From NCBI RefSeq assembly GCF_016862975.1, contig NZ_BONZ01000050.1, positions 1 through 64,000 on the forward strand: DNA of 64,000 nucleotides, in the 5' to 3' direction. Positions within the stretch are counted from its first letter, which is position 1. Each line of letters opens with the position of its first letter. The stretch is from Rugosimonospora africana (GTDB lineage Bacteria; Actinomycetota; Actinomycetes; Mycobacteriales; Micromonosporaceae). The translations under genes were made by a program, and so were the position numbers. The notes under the pieces are model-generated. The model did not search any database, was not told the DNA's origin, and saw nothing but the letters and a program-made list of their open reading frames with translations. Positions 24,618 to 33,230 of this stretch are shown piece by piece.

Positions 24618-25703
24618 ATGCGGATCCGAGCCCTGCTATCCGCGGTCTTGCTGCTGGCCTTGGAAGTGTTCGTGACGGCGCGACCGGCCGCGGCGGCGAC
24701 TGCCACGCCGATCCAGGTCTACGGTGCCTGGCACTGCAGCAACGACGCATGCACCTGGGCCACGGCGCGGAGCATGTCCGACTTCGACGCCAACAATCAC
24801 TGGCTCATCGACCGCGGCGACGGCCGGCCGTCGGTCAATCTGGTCATCCTCAGCTTCGTCAACCCACTACGGCTGCTCAACCAGACCACCGACACCGGAG
24901 ACCTCAACGGCGTACCGCGCGGCATGACCCAAGATGTGGTCAACTACTTCACCAGTCACGGCATCCGCGTGATGCTGTCGATCGGAGGCATCACCTACAC
25001 CGACGACTGGGACACCGCCCTGGCCACCAACGGCACCCAACTGGGCCGCAACGCCGCCGCACTGGCCCAACAGCTCGGGGTCGGCATCGAGATCGACTAC
25101 GAGGAGAACTCGTCACCGAACCTGACCGGGCTGCAAGCGTTCATCGACGCGTACCGGGCGATCCTGCCCTACGACCGCACCGGCGCGAACCCCGCCGCCC
25201 GGCTGACCATCGACCTCGCCGCCGGGGACCGCTGGCTCATCGACCTCGACCGCAAGGCGACCGCCGACTGGCTGCGCACCGACACTCCCGTCCTCGACTA
25301 CGCCAACGCGATGGTCCCGTCCAAGCAGCCGTCCGCCTCGGCGGCCGAGGCGAACTGGCAGGAGCACCTCGTCGGCAAGTCCAACTACTCGCCGCCGATC
25401 CCACCGCTGGCCCCGGCCAAGTTCACCGGCAGCTTCTACATCGCCGAAGGCTCCAAGGTGCTACCCGAGTGCACCAACTTCCCGCAGTCGCTGCAGAACT
25501 CCACCAGCGGGTGGGCGCAGACGGCCGCACCCGCCGGGGCGGGAACCACGCCCGGCATGCTCGGCTACATGTTCTGGGCCGCGGAGAAGCCGTCGACCCG
25601 GGGCGTCACCACCGCTCCGCCCAACACCTGCCAAGGCGGAGTCGGTGCCGGAGCCACCGCGCTATCCGTCCCACTGCCCATGCCGGCACTCCGGCAGAGC
25701 TGA
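24618..25703 (+). CDS. secreted GH18-type glycosidase (chitinase-like)
   Basis: 361 residues with a Sec signal (LLSAVLLLALEVFVTARPAAA). It has the GH18 strand-3 motif MLSIGG and a strand-4 motif GIEIDYEE, where D160 and E162 fall at the D-x-E end of the canonical DxxDxDxE. The first Asp of that motif is Val and the second is Glu. The catalytic Glu is therefore kept but the assisting acid chain is changed, so activity or specificity may differ from typical chitinases. There is no carbohydrate-binding module. GGGAGGTGA precedes ATG. It lies 59 bp after the second SARP, in an AT-richer gap that probably holds its promoter. Confidence 0.8.
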   Translation: MRIRALLSAVLLLALEVFVTARPAAAATATPIQVYGAWHCSNDACTWATARSMSDFDANNHWLIDRGDGRPSVNLVILSFVNPLRLLNQTTDTGDLNGVPRGMTQDVVNYFTSHGIRVMLSIGGITYTDDWDTALATNGTQLGRNAAALAQQLGVGIEIDYEENSSPNLTGLQAFIDAYRAILPYDRTGANPAARLTIDLAAGDRWLIDLDRKATADWLRTDTPVLDYANAMVPSKQPSASAAEANWQEHLVGKSNYSPPIPPLAPAKFTGSFYIAEGSKVLPECTNFPQSLQNSTSGWAQTAAPAGAGTTPGMLGYMFWAAEKPSTRGVTTAPPNTCQGGVGAGATALSVPLPMPALRQS

Positions 25704-25877
25704 CACAGCCGACATCCGCGAGTGCGATCGCCGTGTCACCCGACGGACGCGACATCCGGCGGGTGACTCGACGAGACCATAGAGCACACCGGTAGGACAC
25801 GCTGCATCCGCGAGCGACGGTCGAAGCCGCGCGCGTTGGTAGGCTACGCGTCTCGCGCGAGAGGTGGAGTCTGTCTG

Positions 25878-26651
25878 GTGCTCTGGATAGCGCTGCGTAG
25901 GTTAGTCGCGGTGGTGGCCGCCTGCATGGTGACCGCGTGCGGTTCTGCAACAGCTCGTACAGCGGATCGCTCAGCGGGCGACGCCATCCCTGCTACGGCG
26001 CAGCCGACGAACTCGGCCACAGGCACGAAGCCGGCCTCCCCAGCAGTGCCGGCGACCGGCGGATCCGGGTACTCCGCGACGCTGTCCGCACGCTTGGTGA
26101 CCACGGACTCACTGCCCTCAGGATTCACTGTGGACATCGCAACAGTCATGCCACAAGATGCCGGAAATCAAACCCCAGGCGTTGACGTATCCTGTTCGGA
26201 CAGCATGATCCCGCTGCTGTCAGCCAGGCAGCTAACCGGGACTCCGTCAGCGATGGCCGGAGCCACCCTCAGCTATGACTCGGGTCCCGACGACCTCTGG
26301 GTGGGAAACGAATTCCTCAGAACGTACTCCAGTGACGACGCACGACAAGCAGTGACCGACCTGCGAACCCTAATCGGCCGTTGCCCCAGCGTCGTTGTGT
26401 CGTCCGGCCTGGGCGACGGCGACAGGTTCCGCTTCGCAGTGGCACCAGGGCCGCCGCTCGGCGATGACAGTATTCACGTCAGCGAGATCACGACATCCGG
26501 CTCTGAAACGCTGGAAAGCGATAGCGTGCTCGTCCGGATAGGGACCACCCTGGTGGTCGTTCAGGAGGAGGGCAACAAACCCGGCGGGGATAGATACCTC
26601 CCCCAACTCGCTCAAGCTGCGCTCCGCAGATACGAGGCGACCGGATCCTGA
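25878..26651 (+). CDS. putative lipoprotein of unknown function
   Basis: 257 residues. GTG 25878 is chosen because GGTGGAG lies 8 bases upstream. The product then begins with a compact lipoprotein signal (LRRLVAVVAACMVTACGS, lipobox V-T-A-C). A Thr/Ala/Pro-rich spacer follows, then a domain of about 190 residues with two Cys (in VSCSD and IGRCPS) that may form a disulfide. No family is recognised; the layout resembles actinobacterial surface lipoproteins of the LpqN/sensor-domain type. GC content is visibly lower than in neighbouring genes. Confidence 0.65.
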   Translation: MLWIALRRLVAVVAACMVTACGSATARTADRSAGDAIPATAQPTNSATGTKPASPAVPATGGSGYSATLSARLVTTDSLPSGFTVDIATVMPQDAGNQTPGVDVSCSDSMIPLLSARQLTGTPSAMAGATLSYDSGPDDLWVGNEFLRTYSSDDARQAVTDLRTLIGRCPSVVVSSGLGDGDRFRFAVAPGPPLGDDSIHVSEITTSGSETLESDSVLVRIGTTLVVVQEEGNKPGGDRYLPQLAQAALRRYEATGS

Positions 26652-26708
26652 ATAGCTCTGCCGTGGCGGTCCTTTGATGCGCGGTCACCCGGACTGGGGA
26701 ACGTCACA

Positions 26709-27590
26709 CTACGACGACGCGATCGGGTAGGCGACGATCGCGATGCGTTCGCCCGCCGGGTCCCAGCTCGGGACGTTCATGGTCCCTTGCCCGCCGAAGA
26801 CCTCCGCGATGTCGTGGATGGCGCCGGTCTCGTCCCTCAGCCGCACGATGACATCCAGATCGGCGGGATGCCCTTCGGTCCCGGGTGGGAAGCTGACGTA
26901 CGCGATCGATCCACCGTCCGGCGAGGGGTGCGGAAACCAGTTCACCCGTTCGTCGTGGGTCAGCTGAGTGGGCTCGCCGCCGGCCACCGGAATCCGGAAA
27001 AGCTGCGCATGTCCCTTGGCGGCCGATCCCCGCTCCGAGTTGAAGTAGATCCACTGGCCGTCGGGTGAGAACTCGGCGCCGTCGTCGGGGTACGCGTCGT
27101 CGGTCAGTTGCACGTCGGCACCGCCGGCGGACGGAATCGTATAGACGTTGGTTGTCACCTGGCCGGCCCGGTCGACCTGCAATCCTATGTAGGCGAGGGT
27201 CTCGCCGTCGGGCGAGATTCCGTGCAGGTAGTGACGGAACCCCTGGCCGTTGTCGTTGGTTACGCGCCTCACCCCGCCGTTATCGAGCGCAACGGCGTAG
27301 ATGTGACCGTCGTCGCTGGAGACGTAGACGGTTTCCCCGTCCGGACTCAGTACGTGGTCGTTGTTGATCGTCGCGATACCGCCCAGGTCGATCGATTCGA
27401 GGTCGCCGGCGTCGACGCCGAGCCGGAACAGCCCGCCACCGCCATTGATTACCAGCCAGTGTCCGTCCGGGCTCCAGTTCGGCGCCTCGAAGAGCAGCTC
27501 GGTCGACGAGAACCGCAGCGCGGCCTGACGCGAGCGGACATCGATCACGTGGAGCTCGGCGCGCTGGCCTTCGCGCAGTTGACGGGGCAT
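26709..27590 (-). CDS. PD40/TolB-like beta-propeller protein
   Basis: 293 residues with six S-P-D-G type blades: WSPDGHWL, LSPDGETV, ISPDGETL, FSPDGQWI, PSPDGGSI and WDPAGERI. There is no signal peptide, so it is probably cytoplasmic. The ATG at 27590 (MPRQLREGQRAELHVIDVRS) matches the usual start of this family, and the longer upstream frame has no such similarity. Similar proteins are annotated as TolB-related or biopolymer-transport-like, but lack any transport context here. It is convergent with the lipoprotein gene. Confidence 0.8.
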   Translation of the reverse strand: MPRQLREGQRAELHVIDVRSRQAALRFSSTELLFEAPNWSPDGHWLVINGGGGLFRLGVDAGDLESIDLGGIATINNDHVLSPDGETVYVSSDDGHIYAVALDNGGVRRVTNDNGQGFRHYLHGISPDGETLAYIGLQVDRAGQVTTNVYTIPSAGGADVQLTDDAYPDDGAEFSPDGQWIYFNSERGSAAKGHAQLFRIPVAGGEPTQLTHDERVNWFPHPSPDGGSIAYVSFPPGTEGHPADLDVIVRLRDETGAIHDIAEVFGGQGTMNVPSWDPAGERIAIVAYPIASS

Positions 27591-27741
27591 GGCAACACCT
27601 ATCGGCGGGAGGACTTCGGGGGCGGTGAGGCAGCCACCAACGTATCGGATCGTCCTCCGGGATACGTCACCGGCGCTTGCGCCAGCCGGGCGGGACCAGG
27701 ATTCGCGGACGGTTGAAAGCGGCCAGCCGGCCGGCGACGTG

Positions 27742-27773
27742 AACGGGTCACGACAGCAACGGGTCACGACAGC
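27742..27773 (-). repeat. 16-bp tandem duplication across the glycosyltransferase stop
   Basis: AACGGGTCACGACAGC occurs twice back to back. The stop codon of the minus-strand glycosyltransferase (27764-27766) lies in the second copy. Confidence 0.8.
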
Positions 27774-29089
27774 GGCGATGCCGATCGTTGGCGGGTGAGG
27801 TCGGCGAGTTCGGCGTGGATCAGCGCTTCGGCGTCGTGGCGGGCGTATTCGGCAGCCAGTGCGCGTGCCCGTTCCCGGTAGGCCGGCTCCCGCAGTACGG
27901 TCTCCACGGCCGCGGCGAGGGCCGGCGCTGTCGGCGCGCCGGTGCGCAGATTGATACCCACCCCGGTGGCTGCGACCCGTCCGGCCACCTCGGGCTTGTC
28001 CTCGGTGTCGCCCGCCACGACCACAGGAACGCCGTGGGCGAGCGCGAGCTGGGTCCCGCCGTACCCGCCGTTGGTGACCGCCACGTCGATGTGCGGTAGC
28101 AGGTCGGCGTACGGCACGTACGTGGCCGCTCGGGCGTTTGCCGGTAGCCCACCGGGGATCTGCCCTGGGTCGGGTCCGCCGGTGGTGACCACGACGAAGA
28201 CATCCTTGTCGGCAAGGGCACGCAGGGTAGGGCCGATCAACCGGGTCAGGTCGGAGGTGTCGACGGTGCCTTGAGTGACGTGGACGGTCGGGCGACCCGA
28301 TCGGCGGGCAGCAAGCAGTTCGTCCCACCACAGCGGCGCCTCGCCACTGGTCGCGTTGGTCGCACTGTGCGCCGGCGGCGTACCGACGAACCGCACCCGG
28401 GCGGGCAGATCGCTGCGCGGGTATTCGAATCGGGGCACGGTGAGCTGTAGGAGGCGGTCGGCCAGTCGAGGCCAGTCGAGGAAGAACACCGGTGCGTCGG
28501 TCAGACCCATCTCGCGAAGTGTGCGATCCAGACGCCGTTGGTTCGAGCCGAACACGGCCCGCCGTACGAGGAGGTTCAGTAGCCGGTTACGGACGCGGCC
28601 CGCGGTGCTCGACGACGGCGGAAGGCCGAGGCCGAACGGTGCGGTGTCGCGGCTGGACAGCGTCAGCGGAGTGATCCCGACGCAGACCACAGCCGGGCGC
28701 GGGCGCGGATCCACGAGCATCGGCAGTACGCCGAGAAAGGCGCAATCGACGAGTACGGCGTCGACCGGCTCGGCGTCAAGCAGTGCCCACACCGCCTCGG
28801 CCTGCGCCCGCATCGGTTCGGTGAAGGTGTACCGCACATCGAAGGTCAGCTTGCGCAGGCCGGAGCGCTCGGTCCGTCCCGGGAACGCGGCGTCGAGGTC
28901 GCGGGCGTCATAGTCGACGCTCGCCGGCAGTGCCACGTGCTGCGCGCCCACCGCCTCGACCTGTGTCCGGAAGAGCACTCCGGTCATGAACCGCACCCGG
29001 TGCCCGGCCCGGACGAGCGAGGCCGCGATATTCGTCATCGGCGCAACGTGCCCGTGGATGGGCGAGCTGGCCAGCAGGTATCGGGCCAC
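27764..29089 (-). CDS. UGT/MGT-type glycosyltransferase (GT1)
   Basis: 441 residues with the GT-B layout of macrolide or antibiotic glycosyltransferases. The N-terminal acceptor half starts RYLLASSPIHGHVAPMTNIA, with the H in the GH position of the catalytic dyad. The C-terminal donor half contains VTNGGYGGTQLALAHGVPVV, the nucleotide-sugar signature with Asn instead of the usual His. GTG 29089 is the start: GGAGGAG lies about 7 bases upstream and the family opening follows directly. It is divergent from a TetR gene across two operator-like palindromes, which suggests induction by a toxic small molecule that the enzyme then glycosylates. Confidence 0.85.
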   Translation of the reverse strand: MARYLLASSPIHGHVAPMTNIAASLVRAGHRVRFMTGVLFRTQVEAVGAQHVALPASVDYDARDLDAAFPGRTERSGLRKLTFDVRYTFTEPMRAQAEAVWALLDAEPVDAVLVDCAFLGVLPMLVDPRPRPAVVCVGITPLTLSSRDTAPFGLGLPPSSSTAGRVRNRLLNLLVRRAVFGSNQRRLDRTLREMGLTDAPVFFLDWPRLADRLLQLTVPRFEYPRSDLPARVRFVGTPPAHSATNATSGEAPLWWDELLAARRSGRPTVHVTQGTVDTSDLTRLIGPTLRALADKDVFVVVTTGGPDPGQIPGGLPANARAATYVPYADLLPHIDVAVTNGGYGGTQLALAHGVPVVVAGDTEDKPEVAGRVAATGVGINLRTGAPTAPALAAAVETVLREPAYRERARALAAEYARHDAEALIHAELADLTRQRSASPLS

Positions 29090-29120
29090 GGGTGGCTCCT
29101 CCCACGCATTGGATTTCGAT

Positions 29121-29154
29121 ACAGTGGCACTGTAATTGGGTACAGCGACACTGT
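29121..29154. promoter_or_regulatory. twin TetR-type operators between divergent genes
   Basis: ACAGTGGCACTGT (29121-29133) is a perfect palindrome. ACAGCGACACTGT (29142-29154) is the same with one mismatch. Their centres are 21 bp apart, two helical turns, within the 81-bp gap between the glycosyltransferase and TetR genes. Confidence 0.75.
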
Positions 29155-29170
29155 GACGTAAACTGTCCGG

Positions 29171-29821
29171 GTGATGACACGCGCGTACCACTCCCCCACC
29201 CGGGAGGCGCAGACCAGCGCCACCCGGCGCAGGGTCATCTCCGCGGCGCAGGCGTGCTTCGAAGAGCGTGGATACGTCGGCACGACGATGCGTGCGATCG
29301 CGCAGCGGGCGCAGGTCTCGGTCGAGACCGTGCACCAGACCGCCGCCAAGCGTGACCTGCTGCTGGCCGCATTCACCCTCGCGGTCACCGGCGAGGACAG
29401 TCAGGCCCGGTTGCTCGACCGCCCAGAACCGAAAGCCATCTTCGACGATCCGGACCCGGTACGCCGGCTACGCGGAATCGCCGCCTACGTGGTGCGGATC
29501 AACACGCGGGTGACGCCGTTGTGGCGGGTGTTCGAGCAGGCCGCCGCCGCCGACGCGCACGTCGCCACCGAGTACGCGGACCTGATCAGGCGCATGCACG
29601 CCGAGATACGCGACGCGCTGGCGGTGCTCGCCGAACGCGGCGACCTGCGCACCGACCGGCCGGCCGACGAGCTGGCCGACCTGCTCTGGCTTCTGGTACT
29701 CCCCGACCAGTACTTCCGGCTTTGCGAACAGTCCGGCTGGAGCGTGGAGCGATACGCCACCTGGCTCGCGGAGAGCATGCTCCACCTGCTGATGGGAAGC
29801 GACCACCACGCCGGATCCTGA
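29171..29821 (+). CDS. TetR-family transcriptional regulator
   Basis: 216 residues. The N-terminal helix-turn-helix is TTMRAIAQRAQVSVETVHQT, preceded by the usual VISAAQACFEERGYVGT helix. The C-terminal ligand domain is helical and unassigned. It is transcribed away from the glycosyltransferase, and the gap holds two near-identical palindromes that it probably binds, repressing both genes. Confidence 0.88.
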   Translation: MMTRAYHSPTREAQTSATRRRVISAAQACFEERGYVGTTMRAIAQRAQVSVETVHQTAAKRDLLLAAFTLAVTGEDSQARLLDRPEPKAIFDDPDPVRRLRGIAAYVVRINTRVTPLWRVFEQAAAADAHVATEYADLIRRMHAEIRDALAVLAERGDLRTDRPADELADLLWLLVLPDQYFRLCEQSGWSVERYATWLAESMLHLLMGSDHHAGS

Positions 29822-29854
29822 CCCGCCCAGACCGGCCTCGACCGATCGGGTCAG
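29818..29854. terminator. possible shared terminator between convergent genes
   Basis: CTGACCCG and CGGGTCAG form an 8-bp stem with a 21-base loop between the TetR gene and the minus-strand GT39 gene. The long loop makes this weak. Confidence 0.3.
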
Positions 29855-31962
29855 CTCGTGGGCTTGGTGAGATCGTAGACTGTCGTACCGCCCACCGTTG
29901 TCGCGGTGAAGTGCTCCTCGACCCAGGTGCTGATCTGGTTGCCCCCACGGCCGCCGCCCATTCCGCCGCCGATGTAGTAGTGGATTTCTCCCCGGCTGAC
30001 GTAGTTCCGGAACTGGGCAAGACTCGGGGCCGGGTCGCTGCCGCTGAAGCCGCCCATCGCCATGACCGCCTTGCCGGTCGCCAGTTCCAGCGGCGAAGCA
30101 CCCTGCGAGCCCTCGGTCGCCGCGGCCCAACGGCTCGTGGTGTCGCGGAGCAGGGCGGCCAGTGCTGGGTCCACCGTGGACGCCGATACCGGATTGCCGG
30201 CACCCATGAAGCCGCCGCCGTCTTCCGGCGTCCCGGGGCCGGCTCCGGAGCCGGCCCCGATCGGGCCCGCGCCGAACCTGCCCTCGCCGACCCTGCCCTC
30301 GCCCACCGGACCGCCGCCCATCGGGTCACCGCCGGGCATCCCACCGAAGCCGCCCGGGCCGCCGCCCATCACCGAGGCCGGGCCGGCGGTCGGGATCGAT
30401 CCACTGTGCGGTGTGGCCGCGGTGTCCAGCGCGTACCCGCCGGTGCTCAGCACGCCGACCAGTACGGCGGCGAGCCCGCCCACCGCAGCCACCCGGCGCA
30501 GCCTCGGCACGGGTACCAGAAGCGCGAGCAGTGCCAGCACGGTGGCCGCGATGAGGGCGTAGCGCAGGGCCGGGTACCAGTTCGGGGTGCGTCCGAGCAA
30601 CGCCTGGCCCCAGAGCCCGGTGGTCGCGACCATCGCGGCCAGGCCGATGCGGCCGAACCAACCCGTGCGGTGGCGCCACAGCTCCCGTCCACCGACAGCG
30701 ACGAGCGCGGCGATCGGCGGTGCCAGGACGACGGTGTAGTACGGGTGGATGATGCCCCGCATGTAGCTGAAGACCAGCCCGGTCACCAGGAGCCAGCCAC
30801 CGGACAGCAGCAGCCCGGCTCGGGTACGGTCGGTGCGTGGTGCTCGACGGGTCAGCCACAGGCCGGCGACGAGGCCGATCAGGGCGGCCGGAAGCAACCA
30901 GGAGATCTGGGTACCCATCGAGTCGCCGAACAGCCGTCCGAGGCCGCTGTCCCCACCGAAGCCCGGGTTGCCGCCGCCCGGGAAGGCACCGGCGCCGCGT
31001 CCGGGGAGGCCGCCGGGGACGCCGCCGGGGAGGGTCTCGCCGCCGCCCGGCAGGCCATCACCCGGGCCACGGGCACCGCCACCCGGTCCGCCTCCCTCGC
31101 TGCCGGTGATCCGGCCGAGCCCGTTGTACCCGAAGGCGACACCCAGCACGCTGTTGTCGGTCGAACCGCCGATGTAGGGCCGGGCGGACGCGGGCCACAG
31201 CTGTACCGTCAGCACCCACCACCCCGCCGAGGCGACCAGCGCGCCGAGTCCGGCCAGCAGGTGCAGCAGCCGGCGACCGAGCCCCGTTGGCGCGGCGACC
31301 AGATACGCCAGGGCGAACGCGGGCAGCACCAGGAACGCTTCGAGCGTCTTGGTGAGGAACGCGAAGCCGACCGTCGCCCCGGCCAGCAGCACCCACCGCA
31401 GCCGCGCGCGCTCGATCGCGCGGGTGGTCGCGTAGGCGCCGGCCACCATCAGCAGGGTCAGCAACGCGTCCGGGTTGTTGAACCGGAACATCAGCACCGC
31501 GACCGGGGTCAGCGCGAGCATCGCGCCGGCGGCCAGCCCGGCGACCGGGCCGAACCAGCGCCGTACGGTCGCGTACAGCAAACCGACAGCGGCAACTCCC
31601 TCCACTGCCTGCGGAGCGAGCATGCTCCAGCTGGAGAACCCGAATATCCGGCCGGACAACTCCATAATCCACAATGAGGCCGGTGGTTTGTCGACGGTGA
31701 TGAAGTTGGCCGAGTCGAACGAGCCGAACAGGAACGCCTTCCAGCTCTTGGTGCCCGACTGCACGGCGGCGGCGTAGAAGTCGTTGGCGGTACCGGAGGC
31801 CGACAGCCCCCACAGGTACAGCAGGGCGGTGCCGACCAGGAGTACCAGCAGTGCCGGCCGCACCCATCGCGGCCGTACGCCCCGCTCCCCCGGTTCGGAC
31901 GCGGGCGGCGGGGCCAGGGTTTCCATCGTCGGGGTCGTCGTCGGGGTCGTCGTGTGACTCAT
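29851..31962 (-). CDS. GT39-type polyprenyl-phosphate glycosyltransferase, membrane protein
   Basis: 703 residues with about 11-12 membrane helices. The first extracytoplasmic loop has GTANDFYAAAVQSGTKSWKA followed by ITVDKPP, the acidic catalytic-loop pattern of YkcB/ArnT-like enzymes that use lipid-linked sugars outside the membrane. A long Gly-rich loop (about residues 285-350) and a second Gly-rich stretch built from 15-bp repeats (30259-30333) are unusual. The C-terminal domain is extracytoplasmic. It overlaps the upstream GT2 gene by ATGA. The pair probably makes and uses a polyprenyl-phosphate sugar to decorate a surface polymer or protein. Confidence 0.85.
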   Translation of the reverse strand: MSHTTTPTTTPTMETLAPPPASEPGERGVRPRWVRPALLVLLVGTALLYLWGLSASGTANDFYAAAVQSGTKSWKAFLFGSFDSANFITVDKPPASLWIMELSGRIFGFSSWSMLAPQAVEGVAAVGLLYATVRRWFGPVAGLAAGAMLALTPVAVLMFRFNNPDALLTLLMVAGAYATTRAIERARLRWVLLAGATVGFAFLTKTLEAFLVLPAFALAYLVAAPTGLGRRLLHLLAGLGALVASAGWWVLTVQLWPASARPYIGGSTDNSVLGVAFGYNGLGRITGSEGGGPGGGARGPGDGLPGGGETLPGGVPGGLPGRGAGAFPGGGNPGFGGDSGLGRLFGDSMGTQISWLLPAALIGLVAGLWLTRRAPRTDRTRAGLLLSGGWLLVTGLVFSYMRGIIHPYYTVVLAPPIAALVAVGGRELWRHRTGWFGRIGLAAMVATTGLWGQALLGRTPNWYPALRYALIAATVLALLALLVPVPRLRRVAAVGGLAAVLVGVLSTGGYALDTAATPHSGSIPTAGPASVMGGGPGGFGGMPGGDPMGGGPVGEGRVGEGRFGAGPIGAGSGAGPGTPEDGGGFMGAGNPVSASTVDPALAALLRDTTSRWAAATEGSQGASPLELATGKAVMAMGGFSGSDPAPSLAQFRNYVSRGEIHYYIGGGMGGGRGGNQISTWVEEHFTATTVGGTTVYDLTKPTS
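30259..30333 (-). repeat. five 15-bp units in the GT39 gene
   Basis: Units such as GAACCTGCCCTCGCC and GACCCTGCCCTCGCC encode Gly-rich pentads (GEGRV, GEGRF) in an extracytoplasmic loop. Confidence 0.85.
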
Positions 31963-32906
31963 GACCGGTCTCCCTGGGTGAGCGGGTGTGGCGGGCGTTC
32001 ACGGCCGAGGTCTTCGCGCAGCCGGGCCAGCGGCAGCGCCCCGGTGGCCAACGCCCGGCCGAGCCGCCAGATGCCCTTGAGGTCGGCGATCGCGGTGGCC
32101 AGGACGTCGACCCGGCTGTCGGGGTCGTCGACCCAGTCGACAGGAACCTCGTGGACCCGCAGGCCACTGCGTTGCGCCAGAACGAGCAGCTCGGTGTCGA
32201 AGAACCATCCGGTGTCCATGACCAGCGGCAGCAGTCGTTGGGCGACGTCCCCGCGGATCGCCTTGAAACCGCACTGCGCGTCGGAGAATCGGGCCGCGAG
32301 AGCGCCGCGCAGCAACAGGTTGTAGCACCGGGAGATGACTTCGCGGCGCGGGCCGCGTACCACGCGGGATCCGCGCGACAGGCGGGTACCGATCGCCAGG
32401 TCGGAGTGGCCGCTGAGCAGCGGTGCCACGAGCGGCAGCAGGGCGGCCAGGTCGGTGGACAGGTCGACGTCCATGTACGCCAGTACGGGCGCCCGCGAGC
32501 CCGACCAGACCGTCGACAGCGCCCGGCCCCGTCCCTTCTGCGCCAGGTGAAGGACGCTGACGTCGGCCAGCTGTCGCGCCAGCGTGTCGGCAACGGAGGC
32601 GGTGCCATCGGTGCTGCCGTTGTTGGCGATGGTGATGTGGAACGAATACGGGAACGTGGTCGTCAGGTAGGCGTGCAATCGCCGGATGCACGCTGGCAGC
32701 TCGTCCTCTTCGTTGTAGACGGGGATGACCACGTCCAGCACCGGCGTTTCCGGTGTGCCGTCCCGGGTGGGGCTGACGGCCGTGGTGTGGCGCATCGGCT
32801 CCGGCTCGACACGCACCAGTTGCCCGGGCATCCTCCCGGCCGGCCGACTGGTTGATGTGCGCTCGTACTTGGGCATGACGGCCAGCATTCGAGACCCGGC
32901 TCGCAA
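31959..32906 (-). CDS. GT2 polyprenyl-phosphate sugar synthase
   Basis: Up to 315 residues. The GT-A core is LDVVIPVYNEEDELPACIRR, with nucleotide-sugar metal motif D-V-D in YMDVDLSTDLAAL and acceptor-loop segments typical of dolichyl-phosphate mannose/glucose synthases. No C-terminal membrane domain is present, so it is a soluble or peripheral enzyme. Start choice is uncertain: TTG 32906, ATG 32891 and ATG 32876 are all in frame, and the conserved part begins near residue 55. It is coupled to the GT39 gene by ATGA, the usual donor-synthase and transferase pairing. Confidence 0.85.
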   Translation of the reverse strand: MRAGSRMLAVMPKYERTSTSRPAGRMPGQLVRVEPEPMRHTTAVSPTRDGTPETPVLDVVIPVYNEEDELPACIRRLHAYLTTTFPYSFHITIANNGSTDGTASVADTLARQLADVSVLHLAQKGRGRALSTVWSGSRAPVLAYMDVDLSTDLAALLPLVAPLLSGHSDLAIGTRLSRGSRVVRGPRREVISRCYNLLLRGALAARFSDAQCGFKAIRGDVAQRLLPLVMDTGWFFDTELLVLAQRSGLRVHEVPVDWVDDPDSRVDVLATAIADLKGIWRLGRALATGALPLARLREDLGRERPPHPLTQGDRS

Positions 32907-33230
32907 CCTGCTGTGGCGTTGCTGTGAGCTCGCTAAGAGCGCCTGTGTATCCGCTGTGAAACGGAGCCCGCCCGCGGCTCAGCCGCTCGCTCACCGTCCA
33001 CACCCGACAGACGACCAGTAAGGTCGCGAAACGCCCAGGTATAGGTACGCCGGCTACGGATTACTCAGCTACGCCCACACCTCCAACACGAGCCTGACCT
33101 GGAGTCATCAGGTCCAGCTGGGCGCGGTCGCCGCACAGGGGGACTACGCCGGCCTCCGGATGCAGGGGAACGGCGGTTGCTTCCGCCCTGCGCCCGGCCA
33201 TGGCCGGCAAGCCCACCAGGCAAAGGGGAA
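32907..33230. other. 324-bp stretch with a possible secreted-protein fragment
   Basis: No complete gene is seen. On the plus strand around 33055-33190 the frame reads GLLSYAHTSNTSLTWSHQVQ then LGAVAAQGDYAGLRMQGNGG. It looks like the tail of a secreted enzyme or binding domain, with no start. It may be a relic. Confidence 0.3.
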
